Below are positions 47,828-57,895 of a stretch of DNA of 64,000 nt, piece after piece. The position numbers were made by a program, and so were the translations under genes. The stretch is from Lachancea kluyveri NRRL Y-12651 (Eukaryota; Ascomycota; Saccharomycetes; Saccharomycetales; Saccharomycetaceae), in the NCBI GenBank assembly GCA_000149225.2, contig CM000689.1, positions 806,001 through 870,000 on the forward strand. The letters are read 5' to 3'. The stretch's first letter is position 1, and the number at the start of each line of letters is the position of its first letter. The notes beneath the pieces were generated by a model, which was not told the origin of the DNA, did not search any database, and worked only from the letters and a program-made list of their open reading frames with translations.

Positions 47828-48898
47828 ATGGAATACAAAGAGGAGGAACACACGTTGAGTGACAGCTTGTTTGTCAAGGAGCAAGCCGCGCAGGTTAGCC
47901 AAAAGGAAGGCCAGGACCAGGACCAGGACCAGGACCAGGACCAGGACCACGGCGGCAAGGCTGGCTTCTATCGCCCTATTAGGTTGGTTCCGGGCGCTGC
48001 TAGCCGCCGAGCCGTTAGACAGGCCTTTCCACCAAAACAGTTTGTCGACACCATTGCGACCAGCGCTCTGCGCCAGTGTGCCAACTACTGCGTGATCTTG
48101 TGGTTGTTGAACGGTTCTGTGCGACTAACAACCCGCTTCTACACCTGTAAACGGCCCTTTCAGCTTTTCAAGTGCAAGCTGCAGCGAACGCGGTACACCT
48201 ACGAGGAGTTTTTCGAGCTGCATGACGCCCCAGCAGCAGACGAGGACAGGACGTTGACCGAGGACTGTGCGCCTGTGACGGAGATTTCAATCTTCCCCAA
48301 AGTCGTCCAGCTCACCAAGTTGGACCAGTTCAAAATGGACAGGCTACTCGGCGAGTACGTCTCGCAGTTTGTAAACATCGTGCGCGGCTATGGCCGCCGA
48401 CGCTACCCCGAAAATGCACTCTACTTGAGCGAAAACTTGACCAAGCTCTTGCAGAGCTACGCCAACGATGTTTTCCACGACATCTTTTTCAAGCACACTA
48501 GCTGGTCCAGGATCATCGGCAGTTCTGGCGCGAGCGCTGAGCATAGTTACAGCTCGCTGCTCGTGCGGTTTTGGACGCATTATTTCTTGCTAAGCACAGG
48601 GCCCTTGGGCAACTTCACCTCCGAGTTGCGTCGCATGACAGATGCCAACGCACCGCACCAGCATGCGAAAGGTCCTGCTACCACCTCCGCAGCCAAGTTG
48701 TGCTACGGCGTCTGGATCGACTCGCGCAATGGCATACTGCTACTCTGCAACGGCGTCGCCAGCAGCCAGGCGCTGGGAAACACCACGCCAACAATTGGCT
48801 TGAACTTGGACGACCGCGCCCAGGCTCGTGCAAACGTCAAGAGGCTCTTGCTCTTTGTTAACCTGTGTATCGTGGAGTGCTGCACCTGGGAGTTGTGA
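47828..48898 (+). CDS. NDJ1: NDJ1 candidate (meiotic telomere/bouquet protein)
   Basis: The identity is inferred mainly from position. In S. cerevisiae NDJ1 (YOL104C, about 352 aa) lies next to ITR2 in this ancestral block, and this 356-aa gene has the expected strand once the inversion is undone. Ndj1 tethers meiotic telomeres to the SUN protein Mps3. Visible features are a (DQ)5 run from a GACCAG hexamer repeat near residue 35, and a folded-looking, Cys-containing body (LRQCANYCVILWLLNGSVRL; KMDRLLGEYVSQFVNIVRGY). It has no signal peptide. Start at 47828 (MEYKEEEH); the codon at 47822 is TTG. Confidence 0.55.
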   Translation: MEYKEEEHTLSDSLFVKEQAAQVSQKEGQDQDQDQDQDQDHGGKAGFYRPIRLVPGAASRRAVRQAFPPKQFVDTIATSALRQCANYCVILWLLNGSVRLTTRFYTCKRPFQLFKCKLQRTRYTYEEFFELHDAPAADEDRTLTEDCAPVTEISIFPKVVQLTKLDQFKMDRLLGEYVSQFVNIVRGYGRRRYPENALYLSENLTKLLQSYANDVFHDIFFKHTSWSRIIGSSGASAEHSYSSLLVRFWTHYFLLSTGPLGNFTSELRRMTDANAPHQHAKGPATTSAAKLCYGVWIDSRNGILLLCNGVASSQALGNTTPTIGLNLDDRAQARANVKRLLLFVNLCIVECCTWEL

Positions 48899-49221
48899 CA
48901 TGCCGTATAGCACGTGATCTTTGAGCACGTGACGTACATCCCCTATCTGCTGCTAACCCGGTTTGCGCTTGCTTTTCATGTAACCGCGCATCTCGTTTAA
49001 TTGTATCGCTACGAACGCATTTTACTTTTTATTTTTATTTTTCTCTTTCTTCCTTCCTCCTCTCCTTCCCCTTCCGCTTCTTCTTCCTCTTCCTCCGCTA
49101 CGTTTACGGCTTCTCTCGTCATCGCCACGCGCTAAACGAACAAAACAGGGAAACGGTCCGAATATAAGAATGGTGGCAACTTGTTTTCGCCGCCAGATGT
49201 TGCTGTAAAAGTCACTTGTGA

Positions 49222-50577
49222 ATGAAAAGCACACCAATGGCAAAACCTTCTTCTGCAAGACCCGCAGTGGTCCTGAACCCCAAAACCACCGAGCTTGAAT
49301 TCAGCGGTGTTCCAGGCGCACTCGCAATTTCCGTGGGTCTACCTGTCCTCTTCATCGTCTTGAACCAGCTGATCCGCCCGGATTACCACGTTGTCGGACT
49401 GTTCTCCAACTTCGAGTGGGCCCAAGTGTGGAACAATCTAAAGCCCCTGTCGTACTATATTCTGAACCGCGAGTTGTGGACGTACTACGTTGTTTGGTTC
49501 GCCGTGCTAGCGGTGCTAGACGTTGTGCTGCCCGGTCGCAAGATGTTTGGCGTTGAGTTGAGGGACGGCACCAAGCTGCCCTACAAGATCAACGGCATTG
49601 CTATGAGCTCCACACTGGTGCTTGTCCTTGCAGTGAGATGGACGCTGACCGGTGGCCAGTTGCCGGAGCTGCAGTACCTGTACGAGCATCACGTGGACTT
49701 TTGCATTGCCACGGTCCTGTTCTCTGTTGTGTTGTCAACTGTTCTGTACGTTTTCAGCTTTGTTCCCCTGGTGTTTTCCAAGAATGGCTGGGGCGGCAGG
49801 GAACGGATCCTGACGCTCAGCGGCAACTCTGGAAACGCGATCTACGACTGGTTTATTGGCAGAGAGTTGAATCCGCGTTTAGGCCCACTGGACATCAAGC
49901 TGTTCTGTGAATTGAGGCCGGGCATGCTTCTGTGGCTCTTGATCAACCTGTCGTGCTTGCATCACCACTACTTGGAGACGGGCAAGGTTAACGACGCGCT
50001 GCTGTTGGTGAACCTGCTACAAGGATTCTACATCTTTGACGGTGTTTTGAACGAAGAGGGTCTACTCACCATGATGGACGTGGCCACGGATGGGCTTGGC
50101 TTCATGCTAACTTTTGGCGACTTGACCCTGGTGCCCTTCAGCTACACCCTCCAAGCCCGGTACTTGAGCGTTTCGCCTATCACCTTAGGCTGGCAAAGAT
50201 GCGTGGCCATCCTGGCTGTTATGTTTTTTGGGTTCTGGATCTTCCACTCTTCCAACAAGCAAAAGTCACTCTTTAGACAGGGCAAGCTGCCACATCTAAA
50301 GAGCATCCAGACGGACCGCGGCACCAAGTTGCTGTGTGATGGCTGGTGGGGGATGTCACAGCACATCAACTACTTCGGCGACTGGCTGGTCACGTTCAGC
50401 TGGTGCTTGGCAACCGGCTTTCAAACACCTTTGACTTACTACCACTGCCTGTTTTTTGCCACTTTGTTGTTGCACAGGCAGCAGAGAGATGAGCACAAGT
50501 GCAGAGAAAAATACGGCAAAAGCTGGGAGGAGTATGAGAGGAAAGTCCCATACAAGATCATCCCATATGTTTATTAG
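49222..50577 (+). CDS. ERG24: ERG24, sterol C-14 reductase
   Basis: Reduces the C14=C15 double bond after Erg11 in ergosterol synthesis, in the ER; target of morpholine fungicides. The 451 aa compare with about 438. Eight or so membrane helices. Sterol-reductase signatures are clear: NAIYDWFIGRELNPRLG, LDIKLFCELRPGMLLWLLIN, DGLGFMLTFGDLTLVPFSY, and the C-terminal CREKYGKSWEEYERKVPYKI with the YVY-type end. A second in-frame ATG at 49237 (MAKPSS) could also start. In S. cerevisiae it adjoins HCH1; here the dehydrogenase gene lies between them. The 320-bp region upstream is T/C-rich. Confidence 0.97.
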   Translation: MKSTPMAKPSSARPAVVLNPKTTELEFSGVPGALAISVGLPVLFIVLNQLIRPDYHVVGLFSNFEWAQVWNNLKPLSYYILNRELWTYYVVWFAVLAVLDVVLPGRKMFGVELRDGTKLPYKINGIAMSSTLVLVLAVRWTLTGGQLPELQYLYEHHVDFCIATVLFSVVLSTVLYVFSFVPLVFSKNGWGGRERILTLSGNSGNAIYDWFIGRELNPRLGPLDIKLFCELRPGMLLWLLINLSCLHHHYLETGKVNDALLLVNLLQGFYIFDGVLNEEGLLTMMDVATDGLGFMLTFGDLTLVPFSYTLQARYLSVSPITLGWQRCVAILAVMFFGFWIFHSSNKQKSLFRQGKLPHLKSIQTDRGTKLLCDGWWGMSQHINYFGDWLVTFSWCLATGFQTPLTYYHCLFFATLLLHRQQRDEHKCREKYGKSWEEYERKVPYKIIPYVY

Positions 50578-50666
50578 GTATGTTTATCTGCGCATCAATA
50601 CAAGCGCTATGTACATCTATATATTCCTTGCCCACCATCTTTTTCTTTCCTTTCTGGTCTTTTTCT

Positions 50667-50758
50667 CCTTCTTCTTCTTCTCCTTCTTCTTCTTCTTCTT
50701 CTTCTTCTTCTTCTTCTTCTTCTTCTTCTTCTTCTTCTTCTTCTTCTTCTTCTTCTTC
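50667..50758. repeat. (TTC)n trinucleotide microsatellite
   Basis: About 30 TTC units with two small interruptions near its start, in the convergent spacer between ERG24 and the dehydrogenase gene. Open frames over it (poly-Ser, poly-Glu or poly-Phe) are artefacts. Confidence 0.97.
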
Positions 50759-50782
50759 CAATGCCTGGGTTACATAGGGGCA

Positions 50783-52066
50783 CTACTCTTTCCCCACAAC
50801 CTTGGTGCGCCCAAAGCCCAACCAGTTGGATAGCAGTCTATACTTTTTCCGGAAGGACTGGATCGCGCTAAGGTAGTATGCCCTTCTGAGATAACAGTAG
50901 AGGGCACCACCACCCGTGTGGTACTCGCCAAACTGAGCAACTGCCTTGTTACCAGCAACATAAGTCATGCTACCCTCGCAGACGTATTTGAACGGAGGCG
51001 TGTTCTGCGACAGATCCACGTGGAAGCGGTTGAAAACTTGACGACTGAGGTACTCGGCTTGCTTGCGGGCAGCCTGTGCGGTTGGCGCAACGCCCTCAGT
51101 GTAGGTGGCATCGCCCAGGGCAAAGATGTTTTTGGAGCCCTGCACCAACAGGTTGCCGTCCACCAACAGTCCCCTTGGGCAGGTTTGCTCCGCAAACTGC
51201 GAGCACAGGTCAACCACCAAGCCTCTCTGCTTGCTGCCGGTGCACCAAATTAACGTGCCGCAGGGAATGGCCGACGCAGTCTGCTTGTCGCTGACAACAT
51301 GCACCGCCTCTGCGTCCACCTCGGTGACGGAGGTGTTTAGCAGGACCTGCACGCCGTTTTCTTCCAGGGTGTCCATGGTGAACCGGGTCAGCTTTTCGAT
51401 GTCTTTGGTGAAGAATCCGTTGAGAACGGTGGAGGAGGCCTCAACCAGCGTGACAGAAACTTGGCCAGCGACATCAGGCATGGCTTGGACCAGCTCTCCA
51501 TTGGCGTAGTCTTTTAACTCACCAGCCACTTCTGTGCCAGTGGGGCCTGCGCCCACAACAACAATGGATAGCAGCTGCTGGCGCTTTGGGTCGTCTTTGG
51601 GCAGAGAGGCGGCTGTCTCGAAGTTGTGTTTCAGCGAGGCCCTAACCTTGACAGTGTTCTCGAGCTCCTTCATGTAAATCGCATTTCCCTCAACACCGGG
51701 GATCCCAAAGGTGTTTGTCACCGCGCCCACCGACACGATCAGGTAGTCGTACTGGATTTCCTGCTCCTCTGCTGTTGTCTTAACGGTTACAGTGTTTTTC
51801 TCAGGAGCAATCTTCGTGGCCTCTCCGTCGAGGTAGGTGACGTTGCCGCCTTTCTTTTTATCCACGAGCGTGCCAATCGGGACGGTGATGGAGTCGTCGG
51901 CAAGATGGCCATTGGCAGTGGAGGGGAGGAGCGGAGTGAACAAGAAGTAGCTTCTAGGGGACACGATGGTGATATCGTAGTCGCGGTTGTTGATGTTTTG
52001 GAGAAAATGCACAGAACCCCATCCTGTGCCGAGGATTAGGATACGAGGCTTGTTTTGAGTAGCCAT
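50783..52066 (-). CDS. NDI1/NDE-like type II NADH dehydrogenase without presequence
   Basis: Single-subunit flavin NADH:quinone oxidoreductase family, 427 aa. The FAD-binding site is at the very N-terminus (ILILGTGWGSVHFLQ, from residue 8). The conserved SPRSYFLFTPLLPS, the second dinucleotide site VVVGAGPTGTEVAGEL (near 170), GTLIWCTGSKQRGLVV and NIFALGDATYTEG all resemble Ndi1. The C-terminal amphipathic membrane-anchor region is present (LRRAYYLSAIQSFRKKY). Ndi1 has about 513 aa with a presequence; here the enzyme starts directly at the fold, so a cytosolic or other membrane location is possible. The gene sits between ERG24 and HCH1, which are neighbours in S. cerevisiae, so it was inserted here or lost there. 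Confidence 0.9.
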   Translation of the reverse strand: MATQNKPRILILGTGWGSVHFLQNINNRDYDITIVSPRSYFLFTPLLPSTANGHLADDSITVPIGTLVDKKKGGNVTYLDGEATKIAPEKNTVTVKTTAEEQEIQYDYLIVSVGAVTNTFGIPGVEGNAIYMKELENTVKVRASLKHNFETAASLPKDDPKRQQLLSIVVVGAGPTGTEVAGELKDYANGELVQAMPDVAGQVSVTLVEASSTVLNGFFTKDIEKLTRFTMDTLEENGVQVLLNTSVTEVDAEAVHVVSDKQTASAIPCGTLIWCTGSKQRGLVVDLCSQFAEQTCPRGLLVDGNLLVQGSKNIFALGDATYTEGVAPTAQAARKQAEYLSRQVFNRFHVDLSQNTPPFKYVCEGSMTYVAGNKAVAQFGEYHTGGGALYCYLRRAYYLSAIQSFRKKYRLLSNWLGFGRTKVVGKE

Positions 52067-52337
52067 TGTTGGTACAGGCTTTGACTTTGTTGATTAGTTG
52101 TCTGTGGGAGAGGGTAGTGGCAACTATACACTATTGATACACATACATGCAAAGTCCGAAAAAAATAAAAAAAAAAACAAAAAAAAAAAAGGAAAAGAGG
52201 CACGTTACTTTTCAAGAGGCTGTACCTATTACTCGTCGAAAAGCTAGCTGACTAATGAGGGCCTTACACGCTGTGCGCTCTCTATGCACTCATCAATTAC
52301 GCTTTTATACAGGATTACTTATCGAGGCAGTAGTTGA

Positions 52338-52793
52338 CTAATGGGAACCTTCTTGCTGCACGTCCTTCGAGTGTTCGTTGATCAAGTCTGTCTGGTACGC
52401 AAGCAGCTGTTGGACCAACTGAGGAACAAACTCTGATCTCACTAGCTGCTCATGTTCACCCAGCCCAGAACACTGTACCTCAAAGTCCGTCTCGTCATGC
52501 ATAAATTCCGGAACGGTTACCGTGCCGGACACTACTTCTTCTTGGCCCTTCTCGTCTGTTTTGACCGCAACGTTAAAGCTTAGGTTTAGGTCAAAGTAGC
52601 AGATGACTTTGCCTTTTCTCTGGGAAACATTGGAGTCGCCCTGGACGCTGTTGACGCCAGTGACAACGACCACCAACTGTTGTGCGTCGCTTGGGACCTG
52701 AAAGTCGGCAAAGCGTTGGTCGAAATACTGCCTGGTCCAAGGCAGGGTGTCTTTGTCAACCCAGTGCCAGTTGTTTGGATTTAGAACAACCAT
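52338..52793 (-). CDS. HCH1: HCH1, Hsp90 co-chaperone (AHA1 N-domain type)
   Basis: Small Hsp90 regulator homologous to the N-domain of Aha1, 151 aa (S. cerevisiae about 153). Start at 52793 (MVVLNPNNWHWVDKDTLPW), which carries the diagnostic NxNNWHW motif. DSNVSQRKGKVICYFDLNL and the C-terminal VRSEFVPQLVQQLLAYQTDL, NEHSKDVQ match yeast Hch1 closely. Upstream codons in this frame are not needed. A heat-shock element lies about 107 bp upstream. In S. cerevisiae its neighbours are ERG24 and POP3; here POP3 is on the far side of the inverted segment. Confidence 0.96.
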   Translation of the reverse strand: MVVLNPNNWHWVDKDTLPWTRQYFDQRFADFQVPSDAQQLVVVVTGVNSVQGDSNVSQRKGKVICYFDLNLSFNVAVKTDEKGQEEVVSGTVTVPEFMHDETDFEVQCSGLGEHEQLVRSEFVPQLVQQLLAYQTDLINEHSKDVQQEGSH

Positions 52794-52899
52794 TGGATAG
52801 AATTTCGGAAGCAAAAGAAAGCTGTAGCAGGAATGCTCGAATGCTCGAACGCGTAACTGTAATTGCAAAGTGGCTATTATATTTGTTTTCGAGAAAATT

Positions 52900-52912
52900 T
52901 TCCAGAAGTTTC
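52900..52912. promoter_or_regulatory. Heat-shock element upstream of HCH1
   Basis: TTCCAGAAGTTTC is a perfect three-unit HSE (TTC-nn-GAA-nn-TTC), 107 bp before the HCH1 start, fitting Hsf1 control of an Hsp90 co-chaperone. Confidence 0.65.
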
Positions 52913-53435
52913 TGCGCACGTGGTTTATCACGTGATGTGTCTGCGGCATATTAGATGGGTAGAAAGGAAGTGCAAACCATGGCGTTGCCTTGAAGAGCAA
53001 GAGCGTACACTCTGAGCCGGCATAGTTGCGCGCATATTGATCTTTTCTTTAATTTTGTCATTAGATCAAGTGCTATTTTATCGGGTACTGTTCATCTACA
53101 CAGTGTTGCCGCAAGAAGATGGTCACATCTAGTTCGATTTTTTGGGCAGTTGACTGGATTGTGCAGCAAAGAAACACTTTAATCCTTTTGGCTTTATACC
53201 ATTGAAAGCGGCACGCCTCGTGCCAGCCAGCTGCTAGTTGAGAAGCCTTTTTATGGAACGCAGAAGGAGGGGGCGGTGACCTGACAACGGCACTTTTTCG
53301 AGGCATAAGAAAGGTATCGGATTGTATCTGTATATATATTGTATATAATGTATTATTTGTTTTTACTTTATTTTTTTTTTTTCAATTGGCGGCTTCCGAC
53401 GTGTGTGGGGAAGTCCAAGACGGGCACGAGCTTGT

Positions 53436-53902
53436 TCAAGCAAAGATTGCAGCGAAAATGACCGTGAATACGGCGTTCAGCACAATCACAATCCTCTTAC
53501 CACCTAGGTTGTTTGACCCCACGCCGTTGGAGTTTCCAACTGTAGAGATCGCAGGGGTGCTCGATGGTGAAACCGCAGTCACCTGGGACACGGCGTGGGT
53601 GCTGGACGCGATGCCAGATCCTCCGCTGTTCACAGTGGTTGTAACTCTCACATCACTAGACAACGCACTCGCTGTTGAGACAACAGGGCCGTTTGTAGCG
53701 GGGGAAGGCGCATATGAAGACTGGTCAGCGGAAAGGTTGTTGCTGTTGCCGCTGCCGTTTCCGTTATTGCCGCTCGCTTGAGTATTTGCCCCAGGGCTAT
53801 TGCTGCTGCCATTGCTGTTGCCGTTGCCATTGTTTCCATCGGCTTGGGTGTTTGCACCAGGTTTGTTGCTGTTGCTGTTGCTGTTGCCACTGTTGTTGTT
53901 GT

Positions 53903-53938
<36 letters not shown>

Positions 53939-56579
53939 CACTAGTTGGAGCGTAGGTATCAGGACCGCTTTCACCACCAGTTGGCTTTGGCGTACCGTCG
54001 CTGCCACCCGCTGGAGTAGCATGTGGTTTCCCGTTGTCGCCAGCAGGAGCACTGACTGTTGTGGTTACTGTTGTGGCTGTACTCAAATTTGCTTTGTTAC
54101 CGCCTGTCTGTGTGTTTTCTGGCTGCCCGTTTCCGTTGTAGCTGTTTCCGTTCTGAGGGTTAGATGGTTGACGCTCACCATTGCCGCCAGTAGCGGAGGT
54201 TGCCTGCGCATTGTTCCCATCTGGCGTAGAGGCAGTTTGCACACTTTCAGCACCCGCTCCTGTGTTTGCAGGGCGTGGTGTGGTGACAAAACCGGTGCTT
54301 TGCTTTGCCCCGTTGTAAGAGCTGGACGCAGTTGCCACGGCAGTAGCATCCGATGGGATGACTGTTGGTGTTTTGGTGGACTCACTCGTGGTGATAACCG
54401 GTTGGACCGAGGTATAGCCTGGAAGCGAACTCGAAGAGTTGAAGTAGTAGGGGCCAGATGGCACAGAGTCGCCTGGAGTCAGGACATCGACCTCGACGGT
54501 GGAGCCGGCTGCGTTTGTAACAAAGTGTGTGGTGGTATCAGTGCCTGTCCACGCAGTTGTGACGGTTGGAATGCCTGGTGTTAGAATCTCAACTTCTGTG
54601 GTGGAGCCAGCCGAATCAGTCAAATACTTTGTAGTTATAACCGTGCCAGTCCAGGCGGCGGTGGAAGTGATGACGTTCTCTGGGGTCTCAACGTAGTACA
54701 CGGTCTTGGTGGTTGACTTACCGTCAGTGCCAGTTTCGACAGTGGCGCCAGTGGAGTAAGTGCTTGTGAAAGTACCGGTCCAGGCGGTGGTGGAAGTGAC
54801 GGCATTTTCTGGAGTCTCAACGCAGTACACGGTCTTGGTGGTTGACTTGCCGTCAGTGCCAGTTTCGACAGTGGCGCCAGTGGAGTAAGTGCTTGTGAAA
54901 GTACCGGTCCAAGGAGTGGTTGTAAAAATGAAGTTCTCTGGGGTCTCAACGTAGTACACGGTCTTGGTGGTTGGCTTACCGTCAGTGCCAGTTTCGACAG
55001 TGGCGCCAGTGGAGTAGGTGCTTGTGAAAGTACCAGTCCAGGCGGTGGTGGAAGTGACGGCATTTTCTGGAGTCTCAACGCAGTACACGGTCTTGGTGGT
55101 TGACTTGCCGTCAGTGCCAGTTTCGACAGTGGCACCGGTGGAGTAGGTGCTTGTGAAAGTACCGGTCCAAGGAGTGGTTGTAAAAATGAAGTTCTCTGGG
55201 GTCTCAACGTAGTACACGGTCTTGGTGGTTGACTTACCGTCAGTGCCAGTCTTGACAGTGGCGCCAGTGGAGTAGGTGCTTGTGAAAGTACCGGTCCAAG
55301 GAGTGGTTGTAAAAATGAAGTTCTCTGGGGTCTCAACGTAGTACACGGTCTTGGTGGTTGGCTTACCGTCAGTGCCAGTCTCGACAGTGGCACCGGTGGA
55401 GTAGGTGCTTGTGAAAGTACCGGTCCAGGCGGTGGTGGAAGTCAAAGCATTTTCTGGGGTCAGGACATCTACCTCAGTAGTGGATCCAGCTGAGTCGGTC
55501 AAGTAGCTAGTGGTGGTCTCGCTGCCGGTCCATGGCTTGGTGGTGTTTGGGTACGGAGTTAGAATGTCCACCTCGGTAGTGGATCAAGCTGAGTCAGTCA
55601 AGTAGCTAGTGGTGGTCTCGCTGCCGGTCCATGGCTTGGTGGTAGTAGGAGAGGGCTGCAAAACGTAAACTGTCTGTGTTGGCCCCGTTGCAGTAAGGTC
55701 TATAGATGTTGAAACGTCAGTACCGGACCATGGAACTGTTGTTGTGATAATGTTAGCAGGACACACTTCTTCGGAATCTTCAACAGTAAAAAAGAGATTG
55801 TCAAAATTTGTCTGAGTAACGCCACTGGGAGTCTTGATGTTAAAGTTCAGGTTCCCACTAGTTATAGCGTTTACATAAACAAGCCTCATGGCATAATAGT
55901 ATCCCTTTTCCAAATTTACTTCATATTCTGTACTCCCGGCCTCACCTTGCCACTCTTTGATACCGTTGATGCTGAACTCGGTGCTAGTGGTAGGGATCGT
56001 AGATTGTTGACAGCAGTCGAATGCCAGGTTTGAGCCAAAAAATAGGATCGCAGAGTCATCAATGTTGTTTAGCGATATCGTATAAGTGCCCGACTCTTCG
56101 GCAAGGTAGTAACCTGTGAGCTCGATAGCAATATTGGTAAAAACTGTGTCGGCACCGTATATCACTGGACCGGTTTGTTCGGCGGGCGGTTGAGCATCGA
56201 AGGCGGTGTTGGTACAAATGTGCCTTGCACCATTTGCATCATTGCATGTCCACCGCCTTCCGAGTCTTCCCCAACCTGAATAGCAGTACACCGTCTGCCC
56301 GGTGTATAATTCTGTACATTGGTAACCTGTATTGATAGTAAGATCTGTGATTCCCCCTTTCGAATAAAGGACTTCGTTATTCTTATAGCCATAACTTAAG
56401 AATTCTGGGTCCCTAAATGTGGAGGAATCTCCTAGTGTGTATGAGTGCCAAACGCCAGTCAAGCCGGGCGTTATTTTTGAAGCGTCTTTAGGAACGCAGG
56501 CCATGGCCTCGTTTGCAGCGTTCACTGTAGCTGGCGCGCGCAGCAGGAGACAAAATGCCAAGAAATAACAAATGTTCAT
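53436..56579 (-). CDS. FLO1-type PA14 flocculin B, cut by one stop codon
   Basis: Paralogue of flocculin A with the same layout: signal peptide (MNICYFLAFCLLLRAPATVN), PA14 lectin domain with the DcisD pair in NIDDSAIL and AFDCCQQS, tandem repeats, Ser/Asn stalk and GPI signal (LNAVFTVIFAAIFA). The full frame has 1047 codons. A TGA at 55586-55584 (codon 332; GGA in the other units) lies in the first 99-bp repeat. The product from 56579-55584 would have 331 aa: the lectin domain alone, without stalk or anchor. The downstream frame (to 53436) is open, so the break is young, an error, or read through. The lectin domain differs from A at many residues, including the loop after GITDLTINTGYQC, where sugar specificity may differ. 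Confidence 0.92.
54681..55454 (-). repeat. Six 129-bp tandem repeats in flocculin B
   Basis: Exactly six 43-residue units alternating two opening types, ENAVTSTTAW and ENFIFTTTPW. Flocculin A has two. The alternation implies duplication in blocks of two units. Confidence 0.95.
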
Positions 56580-57850
56580 TCTCAGTCCTACCTGTTTTTC
56601 TTTTGTATGAAAAACAAGAAAAAACTGACAACAAATAAATTAAAACGTTTGAACACATCGTCTCGGTTTATATACAAAACTTTATGAGAGAACAACTGCC
56701 TAAAACGAATGGTTTTGCAACATTAACCTGGAAAAATACGAACGGTCACCAATGCAGCACTGAACCTGCTCTACGAACCACATGAACTACTGTGCCAGAG
56801 ACAAAGATCCTAAATGAAAAGCGGAAGATACGACGCTGCTTATCAAACTAGGGACTTATCTTTTGGTAACTGTGAATCTTCACTTGAACACGAACGTGCA
56901 ATTCAATATTGTATTACTGTAACTGCCTGATTCACCTGCTCGTATTAATTGGCGTTTTCTTTTCTATACGCATTTTGGTGTCGCTGTCGAATGAAGCCTA
57001 CTAAAGCAACATGTGTTGTGCTGCGAGAAGTTCTTGGGTGCTGGAACAGCTTTTGAGAGTACTCAAGATCTGCTTGATCGAGGGCTGAGATCTTGCATCT
57101 TCAAAACAATAAGTGCATTCGGGCTCTAGACAGTCAAAAAAAAAATAAACAAAAAAGGAAGGATTGTCAATCTGAAATAGAACACTATTGTAAAGAAAAT
57201 AAATCCTGCACGTATTTGTGAAAGCTGTAAGATCAAGAACATTAGAGCTAAATACTTTTTTTTGCTTATTTCGAAACAGAAGGTTGAGGACGTACATATT
57301 TTACCTGTTAGAAAAAGAAAAGAAACGAAAAGAAAACAAGAAAACGCATGGAATCCGTTTTCGTGTTTTTCATAACCGTTCACTTCATATCTCATAGGAC
57401 CAATGAGGATATATGTTTATCTTGGTCTTCAAGTTGATCTGCATAGAGGGCTCCAGGAATTGTATGTGTTTACTTTGTTCCCATCACTATCTAAAGTTTC
57501 CTAAACAGGAGGCGTTAATAAGGATTGAATTGCGTCATACGTTTTGGCCAATGCGCGTTGTGATGCAGAAAGACACTATATACTGTTTTATGCTATAGAA
57601 AGGACCTTTTTGTTCACCTTTCATTCCTTCGAAATTCTCAAGGTTTGTGTCCAAGCGGAAAGTTTTCGTTGAGATACATACGAGGACTAGAAGCAGGTGC
57701 ACTTTCAGGCGGCATATGTTACATGCGCACGTAGTATCGATCTGTGTGCAGACGATGTTTAATGTCAGTTGATAGTAGAGTTCTGAGCGGGGTCTTGGAA
57801 ATAAAAGAATTGATTGCTAAATGAACAGTTGAAAAAATTCAGATGTAGGA

Positions 57851-57895
57851 CTTGTTTAGACTTGTTTAGACTTGTTTAGACTTGTTTAGACTTGT
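57851..57895. repeat. 10-bp tandem repeat (CTTGTTTAGA)~4.5
   Basis: Four exact copies plus a partial fifth, in the gene-poor stretch upstream of flocculin B. Confidence 0.95.

Larger units (their letters stand above)
53300..56890 (-). repeat. Right arm of flocculin inverted repeat
   Basis: Inverted copy of 23511-26994. It begins next to the HCH1 upstream region and ends past the flocculin B promoter; the TATA box is at 56667-56674. The stalk, GPI part and 3' flank are nearly identical to the left arm; the lectin domain and promoter are diverged. Confidence 0.9.

Noticed and set aside
52140-52190. Possible point-centromere CDEIII core (TCCGAAA followed by an A-rich tract)
   Set aside because: The left half of CDEIII does not match in spacing and no CDEI plus AT-rich CDEII lies at the right distance.
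53073-53306. 77-codon ATG-started open frame on the minus strand after flocculin B
   Set aside because: Short, no recognisable features, and it begins inside the flocculin 3' flank repeat; more likely decayed sequence.
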